A stretch of DNA of 64,000 nt from Enoplolaimus lenunculus (Eukaryota > Nematoda > Enoplea > Enoplida > Thoracostomopsidae), in NCBI GenBank assembly GCA_030248215.1, contig JASANG010002626.1, positions 184,862 through 248,861 of the forward strand, written 5' to 3'. Below, in pieces: positions 47,901 to 54,400 of the stretch; positions within the stretch are counted from its first letter, which is position 1; every line of letters begins with the position of its first letter. A model generated the notes under the pieces. The model made no database searches and had not been told where the DNA came from. It was given only the letters and a program-made list of their open reading frames with translations. A program made the position numbers and the translations under genes.

Positions 47901-48493
47901 TTACGGAGAACATCAAAAAACCCGACCATTTTTAGACAAACACCGGCTCAAGGATAATGGAAAAGAGCCAAATTTCTACCTTCGATACAGTATTCCGACG
48001 TAAAAATCACTTAATTTTTTACCTAAAACGGACCAGATATTGATCAAATTAGGTAATAATGTGACCACTTGTTTTTTTACATTAAATGGATCCACAGGAA
48101 GCACTCAGTTCAACCCCGAACAAGATCAGAACCAAAATGTAGTTGCGTCAACATTTCATAATAAAATTGCTTGTGGTTTGTCGCTCGCTTCACTCGTGAG
48201 CTTATTGGTAGCAGCCAGCCGTGAAAAATTTGTGAATCCACTAATGTTGCGCTACAACCAATCTGTTACTTTCAGATCCCTCAAACGGTGAACTTCAGTT
48301 GAAATCAGGGCAAACGGTAAGCGTTGTTGGCATCTCTACTCGTCCAGGGCACGTTTTAGTGGACGCTGGTCCATACGTCGGTGTAATAAGTGTGCCACAT
48401 CATTTCACTCGAATGCTTCCTGGAGGCGGGGTTCCGGTCCGTCGGAGAGATAGCGGAAGCACCAATGACACAAGTACTCGTGTTAAAACTTAA
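21318..48493 (+). CDS. Divergent unconventional myosin heavy chain (Dachs-like or orphan class), 22 exons
   Basis: Actin-based motor family protein, about 1941 residues. Coding exons: 21318-21984, 25011-26950, 27695-27969, 29276-29501, 31029-31103, 31786-31870, 33265-33374, 35142-35286, 36202-36320, 36913-37246, 37721-37848, 39502-39678, 40401-40510, 41319-41560, 42777-42834, 43861-43984, 44845-44944, 45614-45729, 46243-46337, 46858-47261, 48098-48175, 48276-48493. All junctions keep phase and the total is 5826 nt. Seen: P-loop GDSGSGKS (residues 962-969), switch I NQTSSQM (1030-1036), ECNYQIFYHLMHGL (1070s), LLGNVEF, switch II DLFGFV (1360-1365) followed by NSFDALCRNLANEKLHEFF, HFIHCLKPN (1599-1607), and GTKHIFLSEG at the converter. 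No IQ motif follows. The start is the ATG at 21318, because the upstream open frame is repeat-derived. The intron after 48175 has a weak GTTTGT donor. The class is uncertain: HFIHCL, FLSEG and the NFGFISYLF region recall Dachs-type motors from memory. Extra 5' non-coding exons are possible. Confidence 0.88.
22250..22880 (+). repeat. 46-bp minisatellite, about 14 copies
   Basis: The ttacag landmark falls at 22254, 22300, 22346, 22392 and onward every 46 bases to 22851, giving about 14 units. Each unit reads like TTCTCCTTACAGATTGGCC followed by ATTGAGAGTGGGCGAAGCCGTGAGC. Units differ at a few sites (CTCC or CTCT; GAGAGTGGG or GGGATTGAG), and variant types alternate, as expected for unequal exchange. 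Every unit carries a pyrimidine run plus ACAG, resembling a 3' splice site on the coding strand of the gene. Confidence 0.95.
23434..23600. repeat. 33-bp tandem repeat, about 5 copies
   Basis: Five degenerate units of about 33 bases built on GCATATGCAGTTTCTATTGG and GCTGATCCAATGGG. Because 33 is a multiple of three, several frames on both strands stay open and give 11-residue repeats; these are not taken as genes. It lies in myosin intron 1. Confidence 0.85.
23765..23960. repeat. GC-rich degenerate repeat with G-runs
   Basis: A locally GC-rich block in AT-rich intron 1 with many G4-G5 runs and a GCCAGAGCAGGCTGGGGCGG start. It contains GCGAGGAAGCGAGCGAG, a motif seen in related forms elsewhere (for example near 14880 and 15103). 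A similar G-rich block lies at 38120-38215. Family not identified. Confidence 0.4.
24679..24901. mobile_element. Family E MITE, intron 1
   Basis: The left end GGGCCCAAGTTCTCAAATGC and the right end GCACATTTGAGAATACGGGC are inverted copies, and the inner arms (CACTTATCTTCAGTTAG and CTTATCACCAACTGG) also pair. No coding capacity. Confidence 0.75.
25207..25690 (+). repeat. CAA/CAG microsatellite encoding polyglutamine
   Basis: About 480 bases of CAA and CAG triplets inside myosin exon 2. In the coding frame this reads mostly Gln with scattered His, Pro and Lys (CACCAT, CCA and AAA interruptions), about 160 residues. The tract is also open in the Asn (AAC) and Thr frames and on the opposite strand as Val- or Leu-rich frames; those are shadows. 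CAA dominates the 3' half, where the pure run from about 25621 to 25688 is longest. Confidence 0.92.
26966..27130. mobile_element. Family H fragment in myosin intron 2
   Basis: Starts 15 bases past the exon 2 donor. GGGTCCGTAGGCAACCGGAG at the left, CCCTTTGGAAAAAGTTTCAA, CTCTAGAAAATGTTCAACCT and a degenerate GGTGGGAACCGG at the right follow the family order. Confidence 0.55.
27271..27611. mobile_element. Family M inverted-repeat element in myosin intron 2
   Basis: Left GCAACTTCCACAAAATCCTG and right ATATTGTGGAAGTTGC form long terminal inverted repeats that continue inward as GCGCACACCAGGTAACTTTT and its counterpart AACAGTTACCGAGTGTACGC. The core (27350-27535) is about four degenerate 42-bp units containing GATACTGAAGCC-type motifs. 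The flanks carry a near-identical direct repeat, TTTGTTTTCTACATTTTATT, before and after the element. Related partial copies lie at 6400-6730 and 18479-18640. Confidence 0.7.
27970..29275 (+). other. Myosin intron 3, containing family J copies
   Basis: Phase-2 intron. At 28230-28330 there is a CCGG-rich family J fragment, which makes the short open frame there look coding. At 28575-29026 lies a fuller copy running from CAGGGTGTGACCGGATG to GGTCGCACCCTG. Exon 3 joins directly to the P-loop exon (LR/S-GDSGSG), so no exon is missing. Confidence 0.7.
28575..29026. mobile_element. Family J element, about 450 bp
   Basis: Terminal inverted CAGGGTGTGACC and GGTCGCACCCTG, with inner CCGGTATCCGGTTCTGGTAA. 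The CAGGG ends resemble hAT-type termini. No transposase frame. Confidence 0.6.
29692..29928. mobile_element. Family F MITE, intron 4 copy 1
   Basis: Left AAGCCGTGGTCACACTTGCA and right GCACGTGTGAATATGGCTTA are inverted. The interior has the family's GCAGTTTGCAGCTGCAAGTT block. This is the shortest and most diverged of the five copies. Confidence 0.7.
30476..30690. repeat. Family K GC-rich repeat
   Basis: Short units built on CGGATGACGGACGGCGCCGG and GTCACCGTCCGTCACC, in opposite orientation in the two halves. It abuts the family F copy at 30698. A related copy is at 34850-34998 and a fragment at 36415-36480. Confidence 0.65.
30698..30982. mobile_element. Family F MITE, intron 4 copy 2
   Basis: Ends AGCCCTATTCACACGTGCAA and CACGTGTGAATCGGGCTTTA. 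The flanks GCGTAA and TTACGC extend the inverted repeat, which fits a TAA-type target. It ends 46 bases before exon 5. Confidence 0.8.
31910..32131. mobile_element. Family E MITE, intron 6 copy 1
   Basis: Begins about 40 bases after the exon 6 donor. ATATTGTCAAATGCATATAG and CTATACAAATTTGAGAATAC form the ends. Confidence 0.75.
32493..32709. mobile_element. Family E MITE, intron 6 copy 2
   Basis: GGACCCACAATATCAAATGT at the left and CATACATTTGAGGATATGGG at the right; more diverged than the copy about 360 bases upstream. Confidence 0.65.
32894..33086 (-). mobile_element. Family A MITE with telomere-like core, intron 6
   Basis: Ends GGCCAATGTAAAGAACAGGG and CCCTGATCTTTACATGGGTC. The core is CCTAAGCCTAAGCC (reverse of TTAGGC) on the + strand. 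It is one of the few A/B copies inside the myosin gene. Confidence 0.85.
33411..33738. mobile_element. Family G element, intron 7 copy 1
   Basis: TACCAAGAGTGGATGAT at the left and CACTCTTGTTATAAAGAGTG at the right. The interior shares GTACAAAATGTACCAGCACG with the other G copies. Confidence 0.65.
33739..34010. mobile_element. Family G element, intron 7 copy 2
   Basis: Follows the previous copy directly: GACAAGAGTGCAACTTCC at the left, CACACTCTTGTTGAATTATG and a CCAAGAATCGATGATG end at the right. The two copies together look like a head-to-tail pair. Confidence 0.6.
34445..34785. mobile_element. Family G element, intron 7 copy 3
   Basis: AAACCAAGAGTGGATGAGC and AACAAGAGTGTGCAACTACC on the left; GTTGCATACTCTTGTTGAAG on the right. 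No coding frame. Confidence 0.65.
34850..34998. repeat. Family K repeat, intron 7
   Basis: GACGTCCGGCGCCGTCCGTC with a mirrored GGTGCCGGACAGTATCGTAC in the other half. Confidence 0.6.
35433..35711. mobile_element. Family F MITE, intron 8
   Basis: AAGCCCTATTCACACGTGCA and CACGTATGAATCGGGCTTA are the ends; the interior closely matches the copies at 30698 and 42172. Confidence 0.82.
35780..35997. mobile_element. Family E MITE, intron 8
   Basis: TTCCGCATTCTCAAATGTGT and ACACATTTGAAAATGTGTGC ends. It lies 70 bases after the family F copy. Confidence 0.7.
36571..36898. mobile_element. Family D element interrupted by family H, intron 9
   Basis: ACACTGTAAATTTCAATGAG at the left and CTCACTGCAATTTACAGTG at the right are inverted. 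A family H piece (36682-36810, AAGCCTGTAGCCAGCTTACC to TTTTTTACAGGGA) sits in the middle. The right end stops 15 bases before myosin exon 10. Confidence 0.75.
36682..36810. mobile_element. Family H fragment nested in family D
   Basis: CCTGTAGCCAGCTTACCTTG, GGGGCATACAAGGGGTTTTG and a TTTACAGGGA end match the order seen in the copies at 13969, 17745 and 57199. Confidence 0.65.
38120..38215. repeat. GC-rich block in intron 11
   Basis: GTGGGGGCGGGGTTTGGGGC and CCCCCTAAACTTGCAGGGG. Resembles the 23765-23960 block in composition; no gene seen. Confidence 0.35.
38270..39165. repeat. 17-bp minisatellite, about 50 units, intron 11
   Basis: About 900 bases of alternating CCCAACTGT and CCCGCTGT blocks, giving a 17-base unit. 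Three units make 51 bases, so each frame cycles through the same 17-residue peptide (SRCPNCPAVPTVPLSQL on +). This leaves long open frames on both strands. Units degrade toward both ends. It lies between myosin exons 11 and 12, whose phases join directly, so it is intronic. Confidence 0.93.
39740..39850. repeat. TTTA/TATA low-complexity tract, intron 12
   Basis: ATTTATTTATTTATATATTT and following TATATA stretches, about 60 bases after the exon 12 donor. Confidence 0.7.
40207..40371 (+). mobile_element. Family B MITE, intron 12
   Basis: GGCTCATGTTACAAACCG at the left and AAAGTAACACTGGCC at the right, core GCTTAGGCGTAGGCTTAG. Ends only 29 bases before exon 13, leaving just enough for a 3' splice site. 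Confidence 0.65.
41070..41273. mobile_element. Family E MITE, intron 13
   Basis: GCCCGTATTTTCAAAATTAC and ATACACTTTTGTGAATAGTG ends, ending 45 bases before exon 14. Confidence 0.65.
41591..41790 (+). mobile_element. Family A MITE, intron 14, right end lost
   Basis: GGTCCATGTAAAGATTAGAG at the left, then AAGCTTTGGACTAATTTTTT and repeated GCTTATTCTTACGCTTA units. It runs into a family I end (GTGACTCGAATAAGAGCGG) instead of its own right terminus. Confidence 0.7.
41795..41960. mobile_element. Family I fragment, intron 14
   Basis: GTGACTCGAATAAGAGCGGG, TTTATTTGACCTTTACAGAG, GGTTACGGACTGTTATTT (doubled) and CCACGCTTCGTTACTGATAT match, in reverse, the right half of the copy at 47291. Confidence 0.65.
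42172..42448. mobile_element. Family F MITE, intron 14
   Basis: TTAAGCCCTATTCATATGTG and TGCACGTTTGAGTATAGCTT ends, flanked by TTAA, which suits a TAA or TTAA target. Confidence 0.78.
42580..42766. mobile_element. Degenerate family I-like fragment, intron 14
   Basis: TTTCATTCGAGTCACTGACT and TTTTATTCGGATCACTACAG are two right-end-like motifs 40 bases apart. It ends just before exon 15. Confidence 0.4.
43180..43406. mobile_element. Family E MITE, intron 15
   Basis: GGCCCGAATTCTGAAATGTG and CTATACATATTTGACAATAT ends. Confidence 0.72.
43646..43809 (+). mobile_element. Small inverted-repeat element carrying a tRNA-like sequence
   Basis: AGTACCAGACTTATAGAG...TATAGAGCC at the left and GGGCTCTATATGGTACT at the right are inverted. 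Between them, 43699-43772 reads like a tRNA: D arm GCTC/GAGT, anticodon arm GCGGA-CCGGTAA-TCCGT, and a B box GGGTTCGATCATC. By position the anticodon is GGT (Thr), but U33 is C, the T stem has mismatches and the acceptor stem does not pair well. Best read as a tRNA-derived pseudogene or SINE-like unit within intron 15. Confidence 0.55.
44015..44220. repeat. G-rich repeat in intron 16 resembling 19565-19700
   Basis: CAAAAAAAATTTCTGACGGCGGCG, CAGGTAGAGACCGCGGCATTTTATCACA and GGGGGGCTTCGCCCCCTGCC match a recurring unit also seen at 34030-34260 and 55027-55215 (AATTTCTGACGG, AAAGTTATGAA, GGACC..ATTTTATCACA). A dispersed repeat without coding signal. Confidence 0.5.
46381..46680. mobile_element. 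Family F MITE, intron 19
   Basis: AGCCCCATTCACACGTGCAA and TTGCACGTGTGAATGGAGCA ends; the interior is more diverged than in the 35433 and 42172 copies. It begins 43 bases after the exon 19 donor. Confidence 0.78.
46858..48493 (+). CDS. Myosin C-terminal tail (exons 20-22) with SH3-like segment
   Basis: Exon 20 completes the converter (SEGAYDQLETLKRLW) and runs into about 120 residues of Ser/Thr/Gln-rich sequence without coiled coil or IQ motif. The last exon encodes LKSGQTVSVVG, then GHVLVDAGPYVGVISVPHHF, a beta-rich pattern like a small SH3 barrel, and ends with a basic, Ser/Thr-rich peptide. The stop is TAA at 48491-48493. An AATAAA lies at 48836-48841, about 345 bases downstream. The short exon 48098-48175 depends on a GTTTGT donor; a GTGAGC at 48196 is better but breaks phase with the final exon. 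Confidence 0.7.
47291..47732. mobile_element. Family I element, about 440 bp, intron 20
   Basis: Left AGTGACCCGAATAAGATTGG and right TTTATTCGAGTCACTACAGT are inverted. The interior has AAGAGTCCGTGAGCGGATAG, CTAAACCCTAATTAGAGTCC and GTAACAAACGGTGGCGGAGC, all shared with the 62933 copy. It starts about 30 bases past the exon 20 donor. No transposase frame. Confidence 0.8.
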
Positions 48494-48992
48494 TTTTTGT
48501 CCAATAGGCGGTGATTACGAACATTTTAATAGAATAAGGACAATTGTTGTGACGGATAGGTTTTTTGGGATTATGAATCCGTGGAGTGGCTGGGGGAAGT
48601 ATTATTCGCCAACAGCAGTGCGAATGACAAGATTTCAAATGTAAAAAATTTTCAACTTTGTGAATGCCATTAAGATGATCTTGGAATTAATGAGTCGTTG
48701 AACTGATTGATGGAGACAACAACACCGCAAGAACTTTTATTAAAAGTTAAACGTTGACCAGTGGCAGTGAGTTTAATGAATTTAAACATTTTCAATTGGG
48801 TAAAAAGTTGAATTTTGAGGATAAACTGATTTTGGAATAAAGAATTAATGGGTGAAATGGCTCGTTTGGCCAATGGGGTCCTATTACGACAAGTGCCAGC
48901 AGCACCAGTGTCGCGAGTTCGGCCGTTGTTATTTAATTGCGCTTTTGAGCAAAGACAGTGAAAGCGAAGATTTAAAATTGAAAGTTGAATAT
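48494..48992 (+). other. Likely myosin 3' untranslated region and flank
   Basis: Unique-looking sequence between the stop codon and the first downstream MITE. AATAAA at 48836-48841 is a candidate polyadenylation signal. A 38-codon frame at 48848-48964 (MGEMARLANG start) is noted but not called. Confidence 0.45.
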
Positions 48993-49048
48993 CTTGGCCT
49001 ATGTAAAGATCAGGGGCGGAACGTTTCTCTGTGGGACTAGAATAGAGG
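48993..49048 (+). mobile_element. Family A left-end fragment
   Basis: GGCCTATGTAAAGATCAGGG followed by GCGGAACGTTTCTCTGTGGG, then the element stops. Confidence 0.65.
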
Positions 49049-49081
49049 GTACTAAATTTTTTTAAATTTTGTTTAAATTCA

Positions 49082-49323
49082 GAGGCCGTATTCTCAAATT
49101 CATATAGCACGTATCACCAGTTCGCGACAGGATTTCAAGTTAGCGAACTGCTGCAATTTCCAATCTCAAAATCTGCATAGAAGTAGCGAACATCGAAAGC
49201 AATAAACGTGCTGAGTTTCAAACCTCAGCAGTCTCTGGTTCGAAAGTCACTTCCCTGGTTCGAAAGTTACAAGGCCTATCAGTAATTGGTAATAGGTACT
49301 ACACACATTTGAGAATACAGGCT
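49082..49323. mobile_element. Family E MITE in the intergenic spacer
   Basis: GAGGCCGTATTCTCAAATTC and CACATTTGAGAATACAGGC ends. It contains a short internal duplication (GGTTCGAAAGT.AC twice). It directly follows a truncated family A left end (48993-49048). Confidence 0.75.
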
Positions 49324-50261
49324 CAGATTAAACGTATGAAAAAACTTCTGACCCAACAGTCACAGCCCGAAAAAATTACTAATGTTGTTAAAATGCTTTC
49401 GAGTGATAATTTCAGCGCTTCTGAGATGCAGTAAAAATTGTTTGTGTCGTTTTAAACTGTTGTTTTTTTATGCTATGTTGTTTTTTATTTTATACCCGTT
49501 TTTAAATATATATTAAATTTTATTTCCACTCAATACTGATCATTTACGAGAATATGTAGGCGTTTTTCTGCCCTCCAAGCGATGGTTAAGTATTGTATCG
49601 AATAGGGGATAATTATTTCTATAACAATGTTGACCCATGTAAAGGGCGTTCAGGTTTTGGTGGTTCTATAAACAAGAGTAGGTTTAGATTCTTGATTATA
49701 TTTTTTGCTTAGGCTTAGAGTTAGGCTTAAACTTAAGCTTAGGCTTAGGAACGCATTTTCGGAACGTTGTTCAGTGGAACAGCAATAGAGTTAGCTTAAG
49801 GTTTTAGACTATTTTTGCTTAGGCTTATTGTCTTATTCAATACATTGGCCTATTATTCGATGCAGCTTGCAGATCTGAGTCAAATGGTGTTAATTTTTCC
49901 GTAATTAACCAATTGATTAACGGAAACGGACACCGATTTCGCAAACGGAAACGTATATCCGGTTACACACTGGCCATTTGACAATGGGCCTTGCGACCTT
50001 AAAAAATTGAATTTTTTAAAATTCCAATTTAGGCGGGAAATGATCAGGGGAGGTCATAACAAGCTCAAATATGCAAAAATCTTCAAAATTCAACCTTTTT
50101 CGGGCAAACGCGGGTTGGGGGAATGACGGAAGAGGCCAAAAATTTCACCCACAAATGATTGGTGTTGCGTAAAACGACCCTAAAAGCGTTGCTAAATTCA
50201 ACAGATTCTAAGATGCAGGGTGATTGAAAACGTAAGCATCTCAAAATTGTGTTCTCAACTT
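49324..50261. other. Intergenic stretch without a gene
   Basis: AT-rich sequence holding a mosaic A/B element (49634-49850, starting GACCCATGTAAAGGGCGTTC and ending ATACATTGGCC) and a short repeat with AACGGAAACGGACACCGATT (49915-49970), related to 24420-24480. No coding signal. Confidence 0.5.
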
Positions 50262-50458
50262 TTGCCCATGTAAAGATCGAGGAGCAGAACGATGTTCTGC
50301 CGTATTGCAGGAGAATATGCATAAGCTTTAGACTAATTTTTTTGCGTAGGCTTATGCAAAAGCTCATTTTTACGCTTTGTCTTATGCTTAGAGTTAAATA
50401 TATATATTTTATTATGCTACTGTTACAGCCCTGTTCTATACATTGGCCGAATGATATA
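50262..50458 (+). mobile_element. Family A MITE, intergenic
   Basis: TGCCCATGTAAAGATCGAGG and CCCTGTTCTATACATTGGCC ends; the core is diverged, with fewer TTAGGC units. Confidence 0.75.
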
Positions 50459-50533
50459 TCAATTGTCAAACTTTTTGACAAAATTTTTTTTTGGCTTCGA
50501 AGATTTCAAATATTCAAATTTAGGCGTGGAATG

Positions 50534-50714
50534 GCCCATTACTTTAAGGGGCGTCCAGGTTTCTGGTGGGCCTATAAAAAGTAGGTTTAGATTGTAGATT
50601 ACATTTTTTGCTTGGGCTTAGGCGTAGGCTTAGGCTTAGGGACTCATTTTTGGAAAGCTTAGGCTTAGGAAAACGCTTAATCTACTGTTACGCTCTTAAA
50701 CGTAACGTTGGTCC
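50534..50714 (+). mobile_element. Family B MITE with perfect 8-bp target duplication
   Basis: GCCCATTACTTTAAGGGGCG at the left and GCTCTTAAACGTAACGTTGG at the right, core of GCTTAGG units. GTGGAATG flanks both sides (50526-50533 and 50715-50722). It lies in the spacer between the two convergent genes. Confidence 0.9.
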
Positions 50715-51084
50715 GTGGAATGATCAAGGGAGGTCATGAAGAGCTCAAAAAAGCAAAAATCTTTTAAATCTGCTGATTTTGGGGTTTACACTGGCTGGGG
50801 GGATATCGGAACAGACCGGAAATTTCAATCTTCAATAAAATCTTTGCGCTTGCTTTCTTTAAGATCGATATGTCTTCGAAATGACTTTATTTAGTTACGA
50901 TAATTAAAATGATTAATTATAAAAACAAATAGATAGAAAAAATGTGTTCGAAAAAAGTACAAGCTATTATACCAATTAATGTTTTGATGAAATTATCAAA
51001 AATGGCAACACGTAACAAGTGATGGTGTTTTGTGTTTCAATAATTTTATTTTGATGAAAATAATCACTAAGTGCTCAAAAACTC

Positions 51085-51276
51085 GGCCTATATTACTTTA
51101 AAGGAGCGTCCAGGTTTCTGGTAGCTCCAGAAAAGAGTAGGTTTAGATTCTAGATTACATTGTTTTGGCTTAGGCTTAGGCTAGGCTTAGGCTTAGGGAC
51201 ACATTTTTGCAACGCTTAGGATTTAAGACTTATGCTTAGGGATACGCTTAATCTAACGCACCTTAAAGTATTGGCC
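51085..51276 (+). mobile_element. Family B MITE, 8-bp target duplication AAAAACTC
   Basis: GGCCTATATTACTTTAAAGG at the left and ACCTTAAAGTATTGGCC at the right; duplications at 51077-51084 and 51277-51284. Core GGCTTAGGCTAGGCTTAGGC. Confidence 0.9.
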
Positions 51277-51401
51277 AAAAACTCAAATAGATACAAATTA
51301 AATATTAAATTCCACCAAGCCTGATATTCTCGCTTGTCAGTATAGATTTATGCTTGGACATAGGCTTAGATTTCGGCGCTTGTTAATGGCTATTTATTCG
51401 C

Positions 51402-54400
51402 CTACTGCAACTCCTGGTGCACATACCACGGGCTGACAGTTTGTTTCTTCACTGGGAACACTGAAACTCCTGATCCACGGTAATTACTTATTTTGATGCT
51501 GGCCGCAGATGTCTGCGGTTGTACTTTCTGATTTCCATAATACCCTCTATACCCTGTTAAGGTATTAGTTCTTTGAGACGAGCTAAAAGATTGCCGCGAA
51601 TTAAAATATCCTAAATCCGTTCGGTCTAACCAAACAACGCTGTTAGAAGTAGTCTCAGAATTCGGCTTAGGATTAATAGTAACTTGACTGAAACTTGGAC
51701 GACTGGTTACAAAGTTTGGTTTAGGTTGACCTGAATACCACCAAGAACTTTTTAAACCAAACGGTTCACTCCAAGTACGAGTGACGCTGACGGCTTTGTC
51801 TGTTTGGTAGTTAGGTAATCCTTTACCCTGCGAGTGGGACCACGGAACCAAGTTATAACCAGAGCGAGGGATTGCGGTTGCAATTTGGGAAACTTTAGAA
51901 TGCACTATAGGTAATCCTGATGAGTTATCATTATACACTTCGTTTTGCCACCTTTGCCATTTTGGCAGCAACGCCTGTTTGCCCTGTCGGCCAAAACTTA
52001 ACCCAAAAGTAGAGTTATTCAACACGTTGTCATCTTCGCCATTACCCGATGGCAAATACGGTGGAGGTGTGACGTCATCGTAATCATATCCAAGAGGTCC
52101 GATATTGGAATTATCCGCCGGAGCAGTTGTTGCTGTGGCGACGTTTTTGAAATTATAAATTCCACTAGCTATGTCACCTTTTTGAATTTGGTTCAATTCA
52201 TAATCGAGTTTCGAACGCGCACACGTCGCTAAACAGTCAGATTCGGATACAAAATTGTTAAAATTACCACCGCAGCCTTTGTATGAAAACCGCATGCAGC
52301 GGTTCATCGTTGAATTGTAATAGTAGCTGAAAACGTTTTACGCATTGAAAAGCAAAAATGTTTATACATGACCGTATTCTCTCAAATGTGTTTCGCAACT
52401 ATTACCAGTTAGTGAATAGGTTTTCAAACTCACGAACATTTGCAATTGCGGATATTAAAATTTGCACAGATGTAGCTCAAGTCAAGTCTGAAAAATGTAC
52501 CCATTTTCGAAGTTCGAAAGTTACACGACCTATCACCAACGGGCACAGGATTTATATCCGGATGCCTGTTTTTGTTTTGCGACAGTTTTGTTAATCAAGT
52601 ATGCAAGGCGAAGTTTGACCTCAATCTACCTAAACTTGTATCGATCTAGCTTATTAGTTGGTAGTTGCATAATAAAAATGGCCCATGTATAGAACAGAGA
52701 CGGAATAGTAGTATAAGCATATCCCTAAGCCTAAAGCTAATCTTAACGTAAGGAAGAGCCTATTCCTAAGCCTAAGCCAAAGCCTAAGCGTAAGCAAACA
52801 AGTTAGTTTAACGCTTAAACTGACTATTACAGCCCCGCCGGAAAACAATCCGGTTCTGTTCTATACATGGACCATAAAAATAATTTGGTGAGATATGCTT
52901 TGAAAAATGTTATTTTAGAAAAAAGTTTAAAACCGGATGCTTCTTTTCATTTTGCGAAAAATTACGTTCCTGTTTTACGGTTTTGTTTAATCAAGTACCC
53001 ACGTTGAAGTTTTATACGTCAATCTCCATAAAGTTGTATTTAATAGCTGTGTTTGGCTGAAATAATTTCATTAATCAGAAATTTCGATTTTCAAAATTCA
53101 GTGGTTTTTTTGGTGTGTTTTCTGAGAATTTCTTTCAATATCGACGTACTCTTTGCGGCGAATGTATACAAAGGGCGGTTATAGAGCCTAAGAAAAGCAA
53201 AATATTTAGTATAATGCGTAAGCTTACTTTATTGCAATCCCGCAAAAAACACTTCCGCCTCTGATTTATACCTGGGAACTCTGGCATTAAATTATAAAAT
53301 CTCGTTTAAAATATATATACACATAAATTATTTCAACTTATGTTTACGCTTTGATGCTTTTGTTTCAGGAACTCATATCACTATCTGGAATGTTTGAAAT
53401 TTTCCTTTACATAAAATGTCTTCATTAATATTATTTATCATCGAAAACTGGGCCCATGTATAATCAGGGGCGAAACGTTTTTCTATAGGACTGCAAAAGA
53501 GTAAGCTGAAAGTTTTAGACTATTTTTTGCTTGCCTTAGGCTTAGGTTTAGGCTTAGGGATATGCTCATTCTTACGCTTAGGCTTTGGCTTAGGGTTACA
53601 AATATGCTTATAATACTGTTCCGCTCCTGTTCTGTACATTGGTCGAAAACTGCAGTTGTGTCTTTTCAAGCTTTGTGACTTACGAAAAAAAGAATTAAAA
53701 ACTTGTAAAAAAATTTTCGGAAAAAATAACAACTTTGATTGGTTTAAAAATATTAATAAAATAATCTCAGCGTTTTGATAAGTTAAATTCAAGACTTACC
53801 GGTTTTCAATCACATTTGATGGTCCGCATGCAATACCTTCGTCGTATGGGTTCGCTACTGGTACATTGCCAAACGAGATTGCTCCATTTGAACTGCATAG
53901 AAATTCTGTAAATTAAAAAATAATTTCAAATTGGATGTCAAGCAATCAGTGGTGTACCGAGAAATTTTGATTGGGTGGGCCCACATCCTCAGGCTTCTAG
54001 GGGTTATGTATTGAAGCATTGCACAAATTTTACGACTATCTTTAGTTTTGAGCTGGTTAGGTTGGAAAATTTAACTTTGATATCTACCTTTGAATAGCGC
54101 CACAGGCACAATTTTTAAAAATTGATCCGTGACACACATCGCGAGCGAAAAACCATATGTAATTTTTGTATCTAATATAAATTATGACGCAAGTACTGAT
54201 TCCGATTGGGGGTTGCCGCGCCGCCCCCGGCCCCCCTCTCGGTACGCCCGTGCAACAAATATACCTCCAAATTATCTACTATACGTCTAATTAATATTAG
54301 ATAGTATTTTCAATAATATTAACCAAAACTAACGAATAATTATTGCAACCAAAGGCGCACCAAATGTTCAAAAAACGAGAGATTGCCCAAATACGCTGGA

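Noticed and set aside
48670-49110. 146-codon minus-strand open frame
   Set aside because: It runs through family A and E repeat ends at one side, has no known motif, and lies in the myosin 3' flank.
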